64,000 nt of DNA, from NCBI GenBank assembly GCA_029844215.1, contig CM056740.1, positions 27,075,873-27,139,872 of the forward strand. The letters run 5' to 3'. The stretch is from Przewalskia tangutica. Taxonomy: Eukaryota; Streptophyta; Magnoliopsida; Solanales; Solanaceae. Numbering within the stretch: the first letter of the stretch is position 1; the number at the start of each line of letters is the position of its first letter. This document shows positions 1-11,016 of the stretch, piece after piece. The notes beneath the pieces were generated by a model, which worked only from the letters and a program-made list of their open reading frames with translations, was not told where the DNA came from and ran no database searches. Made by a program: the position numbers and the translations under genes.

Positions 1-586
1 GGTTCCCGCAAAGACTCAAGATAAGTCCTTTTTAGGAGGGTACCTTTGCCATGGTTTGGGGGAAGGTTGTTATGAGTTGTAGCCGTTGTAGTAATATGAT
101 GTGGTTTAGAAGATGCATTTGTGTGTAAATAATTGGTGGGTATTTCAGGAGGTATAGGCAGAGGGGATGGGTAGAAGGAAAGAGCTAGTGTCCGCGATAG
201 AGGGATGATTCGCGTGCCATTTGGAAGGAAGGGAATTTGTGTTGAGTTTCCGGAGGAAAGAAGGAAGAGTAGATAGAAGGGTGAAGTGTTTTGTTTTCCG
301 TAAAGTAGTGAAGTGTTATTAGATGAGAGAGGTAAGTTAAAGACTTTACTCGAACTGGGAGTATTAAAGACGAAAGGCTTATTTTGGTTCTTGAGATTGA
401 CTCCACTTAGCAAACTAGCTAAAGTAGGAAGGCTTCATTTGTGACATTAAAAGGAATCTGGTTGTTGTCTTAATACACGAGAGGACTCTTTGGTTCCCGT
501 GATCATTTAAGGCGCACTCGGTTCTGCGTTATTAATGGCCATGTAGTTCCTAGGCTCGAAATAGACTTAGCTTTGTTTCTCACAAT
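1..586. other. unassigned sequence at window edge
   Basis: No protein domain or LTR block is recognised here. The minus strand is CT-rich around 210-300 and reads like a plant 5' leader, followed by a short ATG frame near 225 that stops after about a dozen codons. It may be further LINE sequence continuing leftward or an older insertion. I cannot decide which. Confidence 0.3.
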
Positions 587-910
587 TGACTGGCTCCTTG
601 TATAACGGGAATATTCAATGTCCCTTGGTTATGCCCGCCCGCCTTGGCAATCGTACCATCATAAAGTCCCGCTAGTGAGTGAATCATCGGTACCGCGGCA
701 TTAATGAGTGGCGCCTCGGCACTTCAATAATAACGTTAGAACTCTCAACTGGCTTGACTCTTTGTATAACGGGAGTAGTTAATGTCCCTAGGTTATCCCC
801 CTGTCCCGTCTTGGAAATCAGGCCATCATAAAGGCCCGTGGTTGTGAGTGAATCCTTGGTACCCGCCACATTAATGTGACGCCTCGGCACCTTCAATAAT
901 AACGTTAGAG
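587..910. repeat. two-copy tandem duplication (~164 bp)
   Basis: The block beginning ctccttgtataacggga (about 590) recurs at about 758 as ctctttgtataacggga. Both copies continue through the same order of motifs (aatgtccc, ccatcataaag, gcctcggcac, aataataacgttaga). The repeat encodes a repeated Gly/Thr-rich peptide in the LINE ORF1 frame on the minus strand. Confidence 0.7.
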
Positions 911-1735
911 TCCTCGGGTGTAAAACCTCGTATCCCACGTCGACCTAGATCCATGCATAGAGTTCATATTTCTAGTTTCATTGATATCCTCCTGACCCGC
1001 CTTGTCCATCTGACCCAAGCCCCGACCCGTAATAGGAGGAGCCACATCGTTTCCCGGGGCATTAATGTTTCTATTCTTGACACCCGCGTTAAACTTCTTG
1101 GGTATAGGACTACCTTCAATGCTTTCAACTGACTTTGAATCAAGCAAGACGTGATTACTCTTGGACCCATGAACACCTGCCCGACCCGCCATGAACTCCT
1201 GACCCACGTCCTGACCCGGTTTAGATCCAAGAATGCCATCGTACCTTGTTCTTCCAACAGCAATGTCAGGCCCAGAATTAAGCCCTTTTCCGGCTAACCT
1301 GAGTGAATTTCCGTGGTGACGGGTACTAATGCTAGAGTGATCGCCTTGTTCTTCCGAAATGATCCCATTACCAACTAATTGCCCGTGGAATGGTTCCATC
1401 ACCATAGAAGCATTTGAGGCGCCAATGGCTATCTAAAAGACAACGCTTCCTAAGTTTTGCCTTCAAATTCACTAATGTCCAAGCTTTCAATTTCTAAATT
1501 TTTGCCCCATTCATGTATCCTTTGTAGCATAGAATCATCTACTACATTTTCTAATGGAAATCGCGAGTCTGGCGTGACATGAACCAAGACAGACGGGTCC
1601 GAGATCGCGAATAAGATTTTCTCGGCAATTGTTGGATCGCTTCCACTCTTTTTTTCTTCCTTGTTCTAGTTTTAGCCGAACTGCCTGAACCTCCTGAATC
1701 ATTGCTAGAACGTGTGTAGCGTTTAGACTTCTTCA
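684..1735 (-). pseudogene. LINE ORF1-like protein, broken
   Basis: The likely start is the ATG at 1735 (MKKSKRYTRSSND...), followed by a basic, Ser-rich stretch with KTRTRKKKR, as is common in nucleic-acid-binding ORF1 N-termini. A frameshift near 1612 moves the reading into another frame, and open segments continue at 905-1405 and 684-938. These are Gly-rich and repetitive (for example GQDVGQEFMAG). They resemble the second LINE-derived copy (DVGHGLIAGQ in 18579-18830), which supports common ancestry. No zinc knuckle is visible in this part. The function is inferred only from position near a LINE 5' end, so it could also be an unrelated low-complexity frame. Confidence 0.4.
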
Positions 1736-2391
1736 TATTGTGAACAATAACAATTAAACCATTGTGAAACAAACGAAAATCTAAGAGGAAGAAGAGGAAA
1801 AACCGAAGGAGCAACTAAGGGGAAACGTTGAGAGCGTTTTCTTAGTGAGAGAAACTTCTCTCTAACTCCTTCAAAAGATAAGAGACTTGACTTATAAACG
1901 ACTTGATTTCGGAAAAGGAGAAGTAACTTGATTTAAAAGTATAGGTTACTTGTTTTGAAAAGAGTAAGTTACTTGGGTTTTAAAAGTATACTTGATGTTG
2001 TTTTAAAAATGTAAAGCACTTGGTTTAAAAAGTATAGAGTACTTGATTTTAAAGGTCTTGTAAAGATTTTCTGAAGGTGTAGTAATTTGGCTTGAAAAGA
2101 AAACGTGTTTTGATACTACGAGTATTAGTATCGTGTGGCTTTTACGTAAAAAAAGGTCTTTTTGAAAGAATGAAAAGTATGTAGTACTTTGGGGTTAATA
2201 CCCGGATTTGTTGGCATAAAATGAAAGTACTTGGAGTTGATAAAATTGGTGAATCAGTTTACATGTTAATAAAAGTCTAAAAGTACGTTGAACTTGCCTA
2301 TGCTTGTTGTGATAGCCGTTGTTGTGCAAGTGTTGTATTTCTATGCTACCGCGTCTCTCGATGGAGGGTCGGTTATCTGGTTGATTGCTTG

Positions 2392-2513
2392 GACAAACTG
2401 ACGCGTTGGATGGTCCACGGGTATGCTTCCACTATGAGTGTTATCTTGTTATTTCCTTTGGACATACTGACGAGATGGATGGTCCACGGATATGCGTCCA
2501 CTAGGATGGTTCC
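2392..2513 (+). repeat. LTR minisatellite, 69-bp unit, ~2 copies
   Basis: ggatggtccacgg recurs 69 bp apart (about 2408 and 2477). The same unit is present twice at 21541-21660 and three times in the minus LTR at 45774-45945, so copy number varies between LTRs. Confidence 0.8.
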
Positions 2514-3154
2514 ATGGCCATGCTTATACTGAGGTAAGATGTCGGGGCATGCGGCCATAGGTGCGGGTTGAATTCCCGGGTTATGTTATTAGTCCATGGA
2601 CCGCTAATCCATGAAGCTTGCCGCAGTGATGAGCGATCACGGGCTTGATTTGTACATGTGGTTACAGGCACACTTTATATACTTGTCCTGGTAATTTCTC
2701 GTGTATCGGCAGGCTCTGGTAGATAGCTTAAGATACTTGCCTCGGTCATATCTCGTGAGACGTACGTTAGCTTAAGATACTTGCCTCGGTCAGTTGCGTG
2801 ACTAGTTTTTGGATCTGGTAGTTGGCTTCCGTACTTGGCCCGTAAAGTTTTATGACTAGTTTTTTGGATCTGGTAGTTGGCTATTCTACTTGGCCCGATG
2901 GTTTTATGACGTAGGCAGGATCGAGTGTTCAGGTTCACATGTGGGTGTTGTTTTACATCATGTACTGTCGGCAGTGAGGAATGAGTTCCACGAGCATGAT
3001 TGATATTATGGGCGTGAGACCCATAGTTATGTGTGAGTGATGATTTTGAGGACATGCGTCCCTATCTTTATATAACTGTTTACTTATTGCGAAATGGTCA
3101 TTTAAAAATGATGAAATGTGATTTCATTACAGTATTTTCAGTTTCACATACTTG

Positions 3155-3201
3155 GTACATGTTGTACTGACCTCCTTCGGGGGGCTGCGTTCATGCCGCA
3201 G
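3155..3201 (+). promoter_or_regulatory. triple-hairpin block in LTR leader
   Basis: Three adjacent inverted repeats: GTACA-tgt-TGTAC (3155-3167), a CCTCC/GGGGG stem with loop ttc, and CTGCG-ttcatgc-CGCAG (3185-3201). The block recurs at 26529-26576 and, on the minus strand, at about 29680-29730 and 40640-40690. RNA structure is inferred from complementarity only. Confidence 0.5.
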
Positions 3202-3585
3202 GTAGAGGTACACCAGTTGTTGATCCTCGCTCATAGGATCACTGCTACAGATTGGAAGCTCCGCTTTCTTCTGAGGCTTATCTTTTGGTATAATTCCCGA
3301 GATTGTAGGTTCTTGTACATTCAGGGTATGGCGGGCCCCGTCCCGTCGTAGTTGTTATAAAAACTCTAGAGGTCTCAGTAGCATCGCTGAGTTGGGCTTG
3401 TAAAGGATAACTGTTCGGGTTTTATATATATGCAGAAAGGTGACCGTTTAGTTAGCCTGTTTCTTATTTCATATTGTTTCATGTCTATAAGTTTTTTATT
3501 TCTGCTGATTTTCTCTGATGTTTTATCACTAAGGTGCCCGGGGTAAGACACCAGTCGCGGACCCGAGGTCGGGTCATGACAAAAG

Positions 3586-3597
3586 TGGTATCAGAGC
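3586..3597 (+). other. primer binding site, tRNA-iMet
   Basis: TGGTATCAGAGC starts 4 bases after the LTR end (3581). This is the standard initiator-methionine tRNA primer site of plant Ty3/gypsy and Ty1/copia elements. Confidence 0.9.
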
Positions 3598-3784
3598 AGT
3601 TAGTCCTCGGAAAGTGTCTACGCATCGCATCCGCAGTCTTGATTATCGGCGTGTTGTGCACCACACCTATAATCAGGAGGCTGCAGGATATTTAGGATTG
3701 GTTTCCATTCTTCTCACTCTGAGATCGTGTCTTAGAGATGTGTTATAAGTTGGACTCCCTCTGACGTATTTTTATGTGCCAGTT

Positions 3785-5074
3785 ATGCCTCTACGCAAGG
3801 CAACCAGGGCCCAAAAGGGCAAGGCAGCAGAGAGAGCTGCGAGTAGAGCACAGAGGGTTATCAGGGCACAGGCCCAGTCTTTACCTGAGGTAGTACTTCA
3901 TACGGCGAGTTCTGCGACACCGTCAGCCCCAGCAGAGTTTAGCGCAATGCATAGCTTTCATCGAGGCCATGATATCTCGAGTTTCGCCCACGACCAGGAG
4001 CCGAGGATATGGATTACAAAGAGATGGCCCAGTTACTAGTTAGGATCGTGGCTAGGCAGGAGGACAGACGAGAGTCGGAGGTTCCGGTAGTACCGGTGGT
4101 GCACCCCAGAGCCGATAGTTTGAGGCTTCGGGACTTCGAGGTACCACCAGAGTTCTATGGATCGAGAACTGAGGAAGATCCTCAGGAGTTTATTCGACAG
4201 TTGCAGCGGATCATGAGAGTGATTAAGGCCTCAGAGGCCGAGTCGGTGGTACTGGGTTCGTATCGGCTACGGGATATTGCAGTCAACTGGTTTGATTCAT
4301 GGAAACTGTCCCGGGGGGAGCATGCGTTTCCAGCTGGTTGGGACGAGTTCTCGGAGGCGTTTCTTAACCACTTCTTGCCTCCATGCGGATGAGAGCCCGA
4401 GTGGATAGTTTTATGATGTTGAGACAGAATGGGCGGACGGTTGAGTACAACATGTAGTTTGACTCATTAGTTTCGGTATGCCTCCACTCTAGTGGCGTAA
4501 ATGGAGGATAGAGTGCACCGATATGTCACAGACTTGACGATTATCTAGCGAGGTTGTGCAGAGTAGCTCTTCACCGCATGGACATTTCCCGCATGCAGGC
4601 TTATGCACTTGGGAGTGAGGAACGTAGAGGCCGACGGATTGACAGATATCAGCAGAAGAGGGCCAGGACAGCAGGGTCCTTTGGTATCTTTCGAGGTGGA
4701 CCGCCTCAGCAGCAGGCTAGTTATGCGCCTCCGCCCGATTGAGTGGTCCTCCACGCCTTCGTGACGCCCAGGTATTCGTGAGCGTGCGTCGTGGCTCCAA
4801 GGTTCCAGGTTTTCGGGGGAGTAGGAGTGCTAGCCAGATGAGGCCACCCCTACCTCAGTGTGGCCGTTGTGGTAAACGTCATTATGGGGAGTGTCGTGCT
4901 AGTTTGGGAGTTTGCTTTACCTGCGGCCGGCAGGGCCATTTTTTGCGAAGAATTGTCCGACCAGAGGTAGCGCAAATGTTAAGAATCATCCTTCGGGATC
5001 GGTGGTCGTTCATCGCTTATAGCTACACAAAGCGGGATTATGATTAGAGCGACAAAGGGAAAGTGAAGCAATAG
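3785..5074 (+). pseudogene. gag: Ty3/gypsy Gag, frameshifted
   Basis: Gag forms the retrotransposon particle and binds genomic RNA. The start chosen is MPLRKATRAQ at 3785, which matches the start of the other gag copies (55385, 61352 and, on the minus strand, 40050). The middle segment (4009-4392) carries the retrotransposon Gag core, with PPEFYGSRTEEDPQEFI and a WFDSWKLSRG...FSEAFLNHFLP stretch. Further segments continue at 4554-4742 and 4739-5047. The C-terminus has a CCHC zinc knuckle beginning CFTCGRQGHF (about 4912), which an extra T shifts out of frame before the last Cys. Stops and shifts near 4010, 4390 and 4740 break the frame. The homologous stop is the TAG at 5072. No protease or RT follows. 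Confidence 0.85.
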
Positions 5075-6025
5075 CTATAGGTATATCCTTAACCCTCTAG
5101 AGACTAGTAGGTGTGATAAGATGATTACATGTTGAGTGCTATGTACGGGTAGTTTTGTGTAAATTGTAATTTAGAAGCCTGGTAAGTAGAAAAGGTAGGT
5201 TTGGGTGCATGGAGATTGTGAGCCTTAGAATACAGATAACCGTGGAGACCTTAGATGCAAGACCGTCTTGATTAAAAGATTTTACGTTTGATCTTTGTCG
5301 AGATACATAGTATACGTGGGGTATATGTATGATAAGTCCATGAGTGGGGTGAAATGAAAGTGAGTAGTTGAGCTAAGAAGACCACTAGGTTTTCGTGACT
5401 TGAATAGTGAGAATGTTCCGGACCGGGAACAAGAGTTTGGTACGAAATGGGTTGGGTTGAGGCCAGATCGCGGGTCAACCCGTAGCCCGGAATGAAGTGA
5501 GGTAAGTTTGAGGTGGTCCCGCTATGTGATAGGGTCACGAGGGTGCTAGGCCCAAGTTTAGGTAACCATCGTACGAGTTCGTGGATGCGTTCGACCAGAA
5601 TCGGATCATGAAGGCCGGGAATGGCCTTAAAGAAAATTGAAGCTAGTAATGACCAAGTAGGTGGTAGTAACTCCAAGGTTTTGGAAACTGAAGCGATGAC
5701 TGAAATGTGGTACGTATACTAGAAAGAATTCGGGTGTACGAGAAGGGTACGACGAGTAAGAAAAGAAGCGAACCTGTGTTAAGATAATGGAAGTGATCAT
5801 TTTGTGAAGTAAAGATGCGAAGAAAGAGTCCTTTAGACCATGGGTGAGAGCTTATTGTGATGTTATACACGTTAGAGGTAATTCCTCGTTGGCTTGGATT
5901 TGAGTTTCATACAGTGTTATATTATGGCCATGTGTGGCATAATTGGTTTTGTAAGTATAGTAGTGAAGACTATACCGGCGCATGTGTTTTTGAGACTTAG
6001 AAGGAACATTCGGGACGAATGTTTC
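5075..6025 (+). other. non-coding internal region of gag-only element
   Basis: Between the gag stop and the polypurine tract there is no recognisable pol domain. The same ~0.95 kb follows gag in the two array units (56546-57468 and 62558-63489). Its last ~400 bp also follow the integrase remnant at 47231-47597. The region is therefore a heritable part of the family rather than a one-off deletion. Confidence 0.75.
6006..6022 (+). promoter_or_regulatory. perfect hairpin upstream of polypurine tract
   Basis: ACATTCG-gga-CGAATGT, with 7-bp arms. The same sequence precedes the PPT at about 47564, 57437 and 63458, and occurs with one mismatch in the chromovirus at 32025-32041. Confidence 0.6.
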
Positions 6026-6243
6026 TGTTACACCCCGTAGTTCCAGGGTATGTATGTGAGGGCGTACGTACGAGAATACGACATTAAAATTGGAAAGGAA
6101 GAAAGATGTGATTTTTCGACGGAAAAGTTTCCGGATTTTGTGAAGGAAAAATGTTCGTTAATGGGAATTGGATTCCCAGATTTGGTATTTGGAATTCCTG
6201 GATTATATTAGAATTATGGAATTTTATTTTCGGAATTGGCCAC

Positions 6244-6549
6244 GTGGGGCCCACGGGAGAAATTTACGGTTTTGTGGGGCCCACTTTGTTTTAGAGATTT
6301 TTGGCATTTCGGATATTTTCGGAAGATGAAATATTTTGGACGAGTAGGGGGGCGACATGTGTCACCCCCATGTGGCCAAGGTTGGCCGAATTGGCTTGAC
6401 AAGTGTCCCTTGGCCGAAATGGGCCAACATGTGGCAAACCACTTGTCTTCTTCTTTGTGTAGCCATTTGGAGGGTGGGACCCACACACACATGTCCCAAT
6501 CTAGACCACCCACTTTCTTTAATCTTGGCCATTGATTGTTCTATAAATA
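6244..6549 (+). promoter_or_regulatory. LTR U3 promoter module with TATA box
   Basis: Two GTGGGGCCCAC palindromes (6244-6254 and 6274-6284) contain the GGNCCCAC core bound by class I TCP factors. They are followed by a G-box-like gacatgtgtc near 6354, an imperfect gtggcaaaccac inverted repeat near 6427, and TATAAATA at 6542-6549. Transcription should start about 30 bp downstream, giving a U3 of roughly 0.55 kb and an R/U5 of about 3 kb. Confidence 0.6.
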
Positions 6550-7551
6550 CCCCTTGATAGCAAGACTTATTTTTCATCCCACACTTAGTTATTTTCAAGG
6601 CAAGAATTCTCCCTCTCTTGTTGTAGTACTCTCGGCCATGGGCTGTTTTTAGGAGCAATGTTGTCCACAAATTCTTAAAGTTATAAGTGTTCTTCCTTAG
6701 GGTGTTAGGAAGATTGTGTACCAAGAGTTGGAAAAGATTTCACACCCCTAGCCTTAGATATACCCCTTGGCCGAAACATTGCCAAATTGTAGCCTAAGTG
6801 TTCTTCACTTTTTGGAGTTGGATCTTGAAGAGGAGTTGGTTAGGAGCATCTAAGGGTCGCTTGTAGCGGATTGGAACGTAAGGAATTGGAGCTAAACGTT
6901 GCTCAGGATCGACTTATTAATCTTGGATAGTTTTGGGCTTATCGAGGTAATGATCTTAGTCCTTCTATCAGAATTGGATATTACATGTCAGTAGTAGTTT
7001 AGAATTGAGTATAAGATATATGGAAGGATGTTTACAAAGAATTGAATTGTATTTACATTGACCGTATTTACGAGACTTGTAGTATTATTGTGGAGTAAAA
7101 TTGTACACGCCCTGTTAGACGTGTAACCCCTCGAGTTGTTGGGCTCGTAGCGTGCCTTGATAGAGGAGGAGATTTATATGGTTGCGGGAGGTGTCGCCAA
7201 TTTTTCCGCATAATAAGGAACCTTGTACTTAGAATTGTTCTACGAAGAGATCTAGAGGTTGATAGACGCTTGTGACCTTTATAGGTTGAAGTTCTATGAG
7301 TAGCGTATTCTACTTAAAGCGGAAAAGGCTAGCGTGGTTTTAATACTTTGAGCGCTTTGCTAATTGTCGATAATCGTCGCGAGGTATGTGAACCTCTTCC
7401 TATCTTTTCTAGCATGATTGTTGTGAACTATGTAGTACGGTGACGACGTGTGCTAAATGAATTTGGTTATTTAAAACATAAAGTGTTATAACGGCTTTAT
7501 GGGAAGTTTGTTATAACAACTTTATGTAGGTAAAGAAATGGTTTGTGGTTT

Positions 7552-7568
7552 TAAAAGATAAGAGACTT
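7552..7568 (+). repeat. LINE target-site duplication, left copy (17 bp)
   Basis: taaaagataagagactt matches 11660-11676 exactly. Confidence 0.92.
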
Positions 7569-7826
7569 TTTTTAGGTAAATGCAAATATTATTACTAATA
7601 ACGAAAGAAAGTGGCTATAATCAATCGTTGAGGTATCTCAAGCCTCAACGTAATGTAAACAAGAAGTGAGAGAGGAGGGTGGTCACTCAAAAGGTGTCAT
7701 TACAAGAGGGGATAAAATCATGAGAACTCTATAAGATGTTGTTTTGATTCTTGCAATGACCTCTTCACGGAAAGCTTGTGCCTTCAAAGAGCATTATGTT
7801 TCTTGCCCTCCAAATCTCATAAACCA

Positions 7827-10800
7827 TTATGCAAAAGGTAAGCAAAATAGCTTTGGCTCTCTGATGTCATTCCGCTGATCTTTCTTAATCCATTTAAGGG
7901 AGCTTTCAACAGTTGTCATCTCTCTTCTAATACCCAACCAATCTTTTATGCTCTTCCAAATCATGTGTGTATAGGGGCAAGCAAAGAAGAGGTGTTCCCT
8001 TGTTTCATTAGCTTGCTTGCAGAACCCGCAAGATTTATCCTCCAAGTTGAGATATGATAGAGTATCCTTTGTAGCTAACCGCTTTCTGCAATTTAGCCAC
8101 ACAGTAAAAGAGAATTTGGGAGGAATGAAGCCTTTCCAAATTTGTGACATCCAAGGCTTTTTAGCTTGCGGAGTGCGCAAGATATTATACACGAGGCTTG
8201 AATCAAATTTACCGTTGGCACAACATTTTGTAAAGCCGTCAATAGCATCACCATGGCTACCAAAGATAGAGACAAATTTGTCGCGAATCCCACAAATCCT
8301 TTTGAATAAGAGGCGCCCCAGACGCACTTCATAGTCCCAAATTGTAATACCTCTCAAATAGTGGCTATTGATCCATTGGACCCAAAGAGAATCAGCATCC
8401 GAGTGAGTTTGCCAAATAGTCCTGAATAGCAAGGCATGATTCCATTTCTTGATGTTCATAAGACCTAAGCCACCTTCAGTTTGAGGCAAGCAAATGATAT
8501 CCCAAGCAACTCTTGGTGGTTTCCCTCCCCATAAGAACTGAATACAAGCAGACTGCACTTGTTGATAATAGTGGCCGATAGGAAGTGCCCTAACCAAAAG
8601 CTCTCAACCCTCGACAACCGACTGATTAGTTCCAGCTTACCCGCATAAGAAAGGGTGTGATGCCCCCATTTCTGAATGTAATTCGAAATTGCACTAGTGA
8701 ATGGAGCAAATTGATCCACAGAGACTGAAATTGGGGATAAAGGGATCCCCAAGTATCGTACCGGAAAGCTACCAATGGCGAATCCCACTCTGGACAATAT
8801 CAAGTCACGAATCAGAAATGCATTCCCGCTAAGTAGACAGAGGATTTAGACGTTAAGAGTTAACCATGAGGCAGCCTCCAACTCTTCCGGATAATTCATA
8901 AGAATCCCAATCAAGATATATCTCCTTTGGCAAAAGCATGAGGTCATCCGCAAATGCAAGATGAGTAATGCCCAATTTCTTACACTTTGGAAAATATGAG
9001 AAAGCTCTTGCCTCACCTTCATTTTAAGCATCCTCGAGAGGTATTCCATGCACAAGATAAAGAGAGTAGGGACATAGGATCACCTTGTCTTAGGCCGCGC
9101 TTTCCTTTGAAGTATCCATGTAGCTCACCATTGATAGAAAGGAGAAGGAGGTTGAGCTAACACATTCCATGATCCATCTTGTAAATGTCTGAAATTTTAG
9201 ACTTCTTAGTACCAATTCGAGGAAGCTCCAAGAGATCAGATCGAATGCTTTACGGCGTCCACCATAAGCATACATCTTGGTGAGACTGCTCTATTAAATC
9301 CTCTCACAAGCTCTTGTGCCACATATACGTTGTCCATCATGTTTCTTCCTTTCACAAAAGCCCTTTGGGATTTGTCAATGAGAGAAGGAAGGATCAATGC
9401 CATTCGTTAGCTAGAATCTTGTGATGATCTTATAGACCACATTAGTCAATCCACGGGCCCGAAATCATTTACCTTGGGATCATGATCACTTTGTAGCGTG
9501 GTAATGATGGTATGATTTACCCGCCTCAAAAGAACTCCGAGAGAAGAACTCTTGGACACATCTTACAACATCATGGCCCACATCTTTCCATCTATTCTTG
9601 AAGAAGGCACCAGATAACCATCCGGTCCAGTGCCTTGTCATTGCCTATATCGAGAGAGCTTCTCAAATCTCCTTTGGGGTGATGAAATGCAAAAGTCAGA
9701 ATCTCTCTTCTTCACTCACTTTGGCCATAGTTGAACACTTCAGATCAAAGTTGGTAGTGGCCTGAAGTACCTAATAGATCATCAGAGAATTCAACAAGCA
9801 ACTTCCTAACTTCTTCCGTGATGTAGTGATAGTACCATTAGCTTTAACAAGAAAGTTAATGGAGTTCCTGACATTACTCCTTTTGATCAAGCTATGAAAG
9901 TATTTGGAGCATCTATCACTTCCAATCAAGTGTTTCTGTCTTGACTTCTGCCTTATGAAGTGTCTTTCACTTCCAAGAAGGTGTTTGCTCTAGCTCGAGG
10001 ACTTAACTCGCTTTAAGCTCCTCATCAAAGGGATTTTCCATGTGCATTGATAGCCTCCTTGAACTCTATGTTTGCCCTTTTGCTCATTGTTCAATACCCC
10101 CAAAGTCACTTATGTTCAAAGCCCTTAAAGGTTGCTTCAAGGCTTTCAATTTTGAGGCAAGGACGAATTGAGCAGTTCCCAATATGTCTTGTCTCCAACA
10201 TGAAGTCATTATGTTCTCAAAGGTCAAAGTGAGAAAGCCACATATTCATGAACTTGAAAGGGCGCTTTCCAACATTATAGGATGCAATAATCGTGGCTAT
10301 CACAGACAAATGGTCCGAGACAGTTCCATAGGCATGAAATCGTCGTGCATTCTGTGGTCAAATCACTCCAATTTTGATTCATCAACACTCTATCAAGCTT
10401 AGACCAAATCGAACCATTTGTCCAAGTGTAGAAGGAACCTAAGAAGAGCGTCTTCTAGTCCATGAGAATTCCTGAAATCTCCAAGATCCCTAAGTGCATA
10501 AGGCGTGAGAGGAGGACCCCCCACCTTATCATTAGGGTTGCAGTAAGTGTTGAAATCTCCCATAATCATCCAAGGCTTAGTGATGCCAATGCCCAAGTGA
10601 GAAAGGTGATGCCAAAGCATCCTTCTATCTGAGATGCTATAAATTGGGTACACAAATGTGGCAAGGAAGGACACTTGTGTTATATTGCAACTTACCTGGA
10701 CATGGATATGCTGAGAGTCCATACCAAGCACTTCGCAACAAACCCTAGATGGATCCCAAAGTAATAGCATTCTGCCGCCTCCAATGAATTCCAAATTTGA

Positions 10801-10983
10801 GCAAAACTTCCAAGCTTTGAATCTTTGAGTAGAGAAAGACTCTGTCCTTGGCCGAGATAGCTTAGTTTCCAATAGACAAATCATAGCCGCCCCATTGTTT
10901 TGTGATACTACACACTAGAGCTTGCGTGGCTGCCTATCCCTTTGTCCGCAAAGACCACGGACATTCCAACAAAGTATTTTCAT
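7827..10983 (-). pseudogene. LINE ORF2 (APE endonuclease, RT, zf-RVT), broken
   Basis: ORF2 nicks target DNA and reverse-transcribes the LINE RNA. The start is MKILCWNVRGL at 10983, the typical plant L1 ORF2 opening, 30-odd bases after ORF1. A stop lies about 24 codons in. The endonuclease continues at 10399-10884 with ICLLETK, a GGRMLLLWD stretch and the catalytic-type MGDFN near 10555. RT follows: a KAFDLISWSF-like segment at about 9090-9275 and the FADDL catalytic box at about 8945-8965. The last 256 residues (7827-8597) contain the plant RVT zinc-binding domain, with FIPPKFSFTVW and a CGFC...H...C pattern. Many frameshifts separate these parts, so this copy is dead. Confidence 0.9.
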
Positions 10984-11016
10984 TAGGAAACAAAGGAGGT
11001 TTTATTAGCACTCCGC

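Larger units (their letters stand above)
587..1871 (-). mobile_element. LINE (L1-type) 5' portion inserted in an LTR
   Basis: The right end (about 1820-1868) is nearly identical to the right end of the LINE derivative at 19590-19635, including the run gagagaaacttctctctaac, so it is the family's true 5' end. LTR sequence resumes at about 1872 with aaaagataagagactt. The same 16 bases flank the LINE at 7569-11659. The left limit is not visible, and the 3' half (EN, RT) is not in the window. Assignment rests on these shared ends and on similar low-complexity ORF1 text in both copies. Confidence 0.5.
1872..3581 (+). mobile_element. 5' LTR (3' portion) of gag-only Ty3/gypsy element
   Basis: Nearly identical to 21026-22723, the matching part of the 3' LTR of the same element. 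It ends in the conserved block gcccggggtaaga...tcgggtcatgaca, with CA at 3581, followed 4 bases later by the tRNA-iMet primer site. The first ~1.5 kb of the LTR lies left of the LINE and outside the window. The partner LTR is 17470-22723. Confidence 0.85.

Noticed and set aside
3586..3597. Possible tRNA gene fragment
   Set aside because: Only the 12-base iMet-complementary primer site is present. No cloverleaf follows here or at 26988, 40240 or 61152.
5272..5870. Minus-strand frames of 134 and 75 residues in the post-gag region (also 56569-57438, 62580-63169)
   Set aside because: No domain, no conserved start, and small indels between copies break them. Treated as non-coding.
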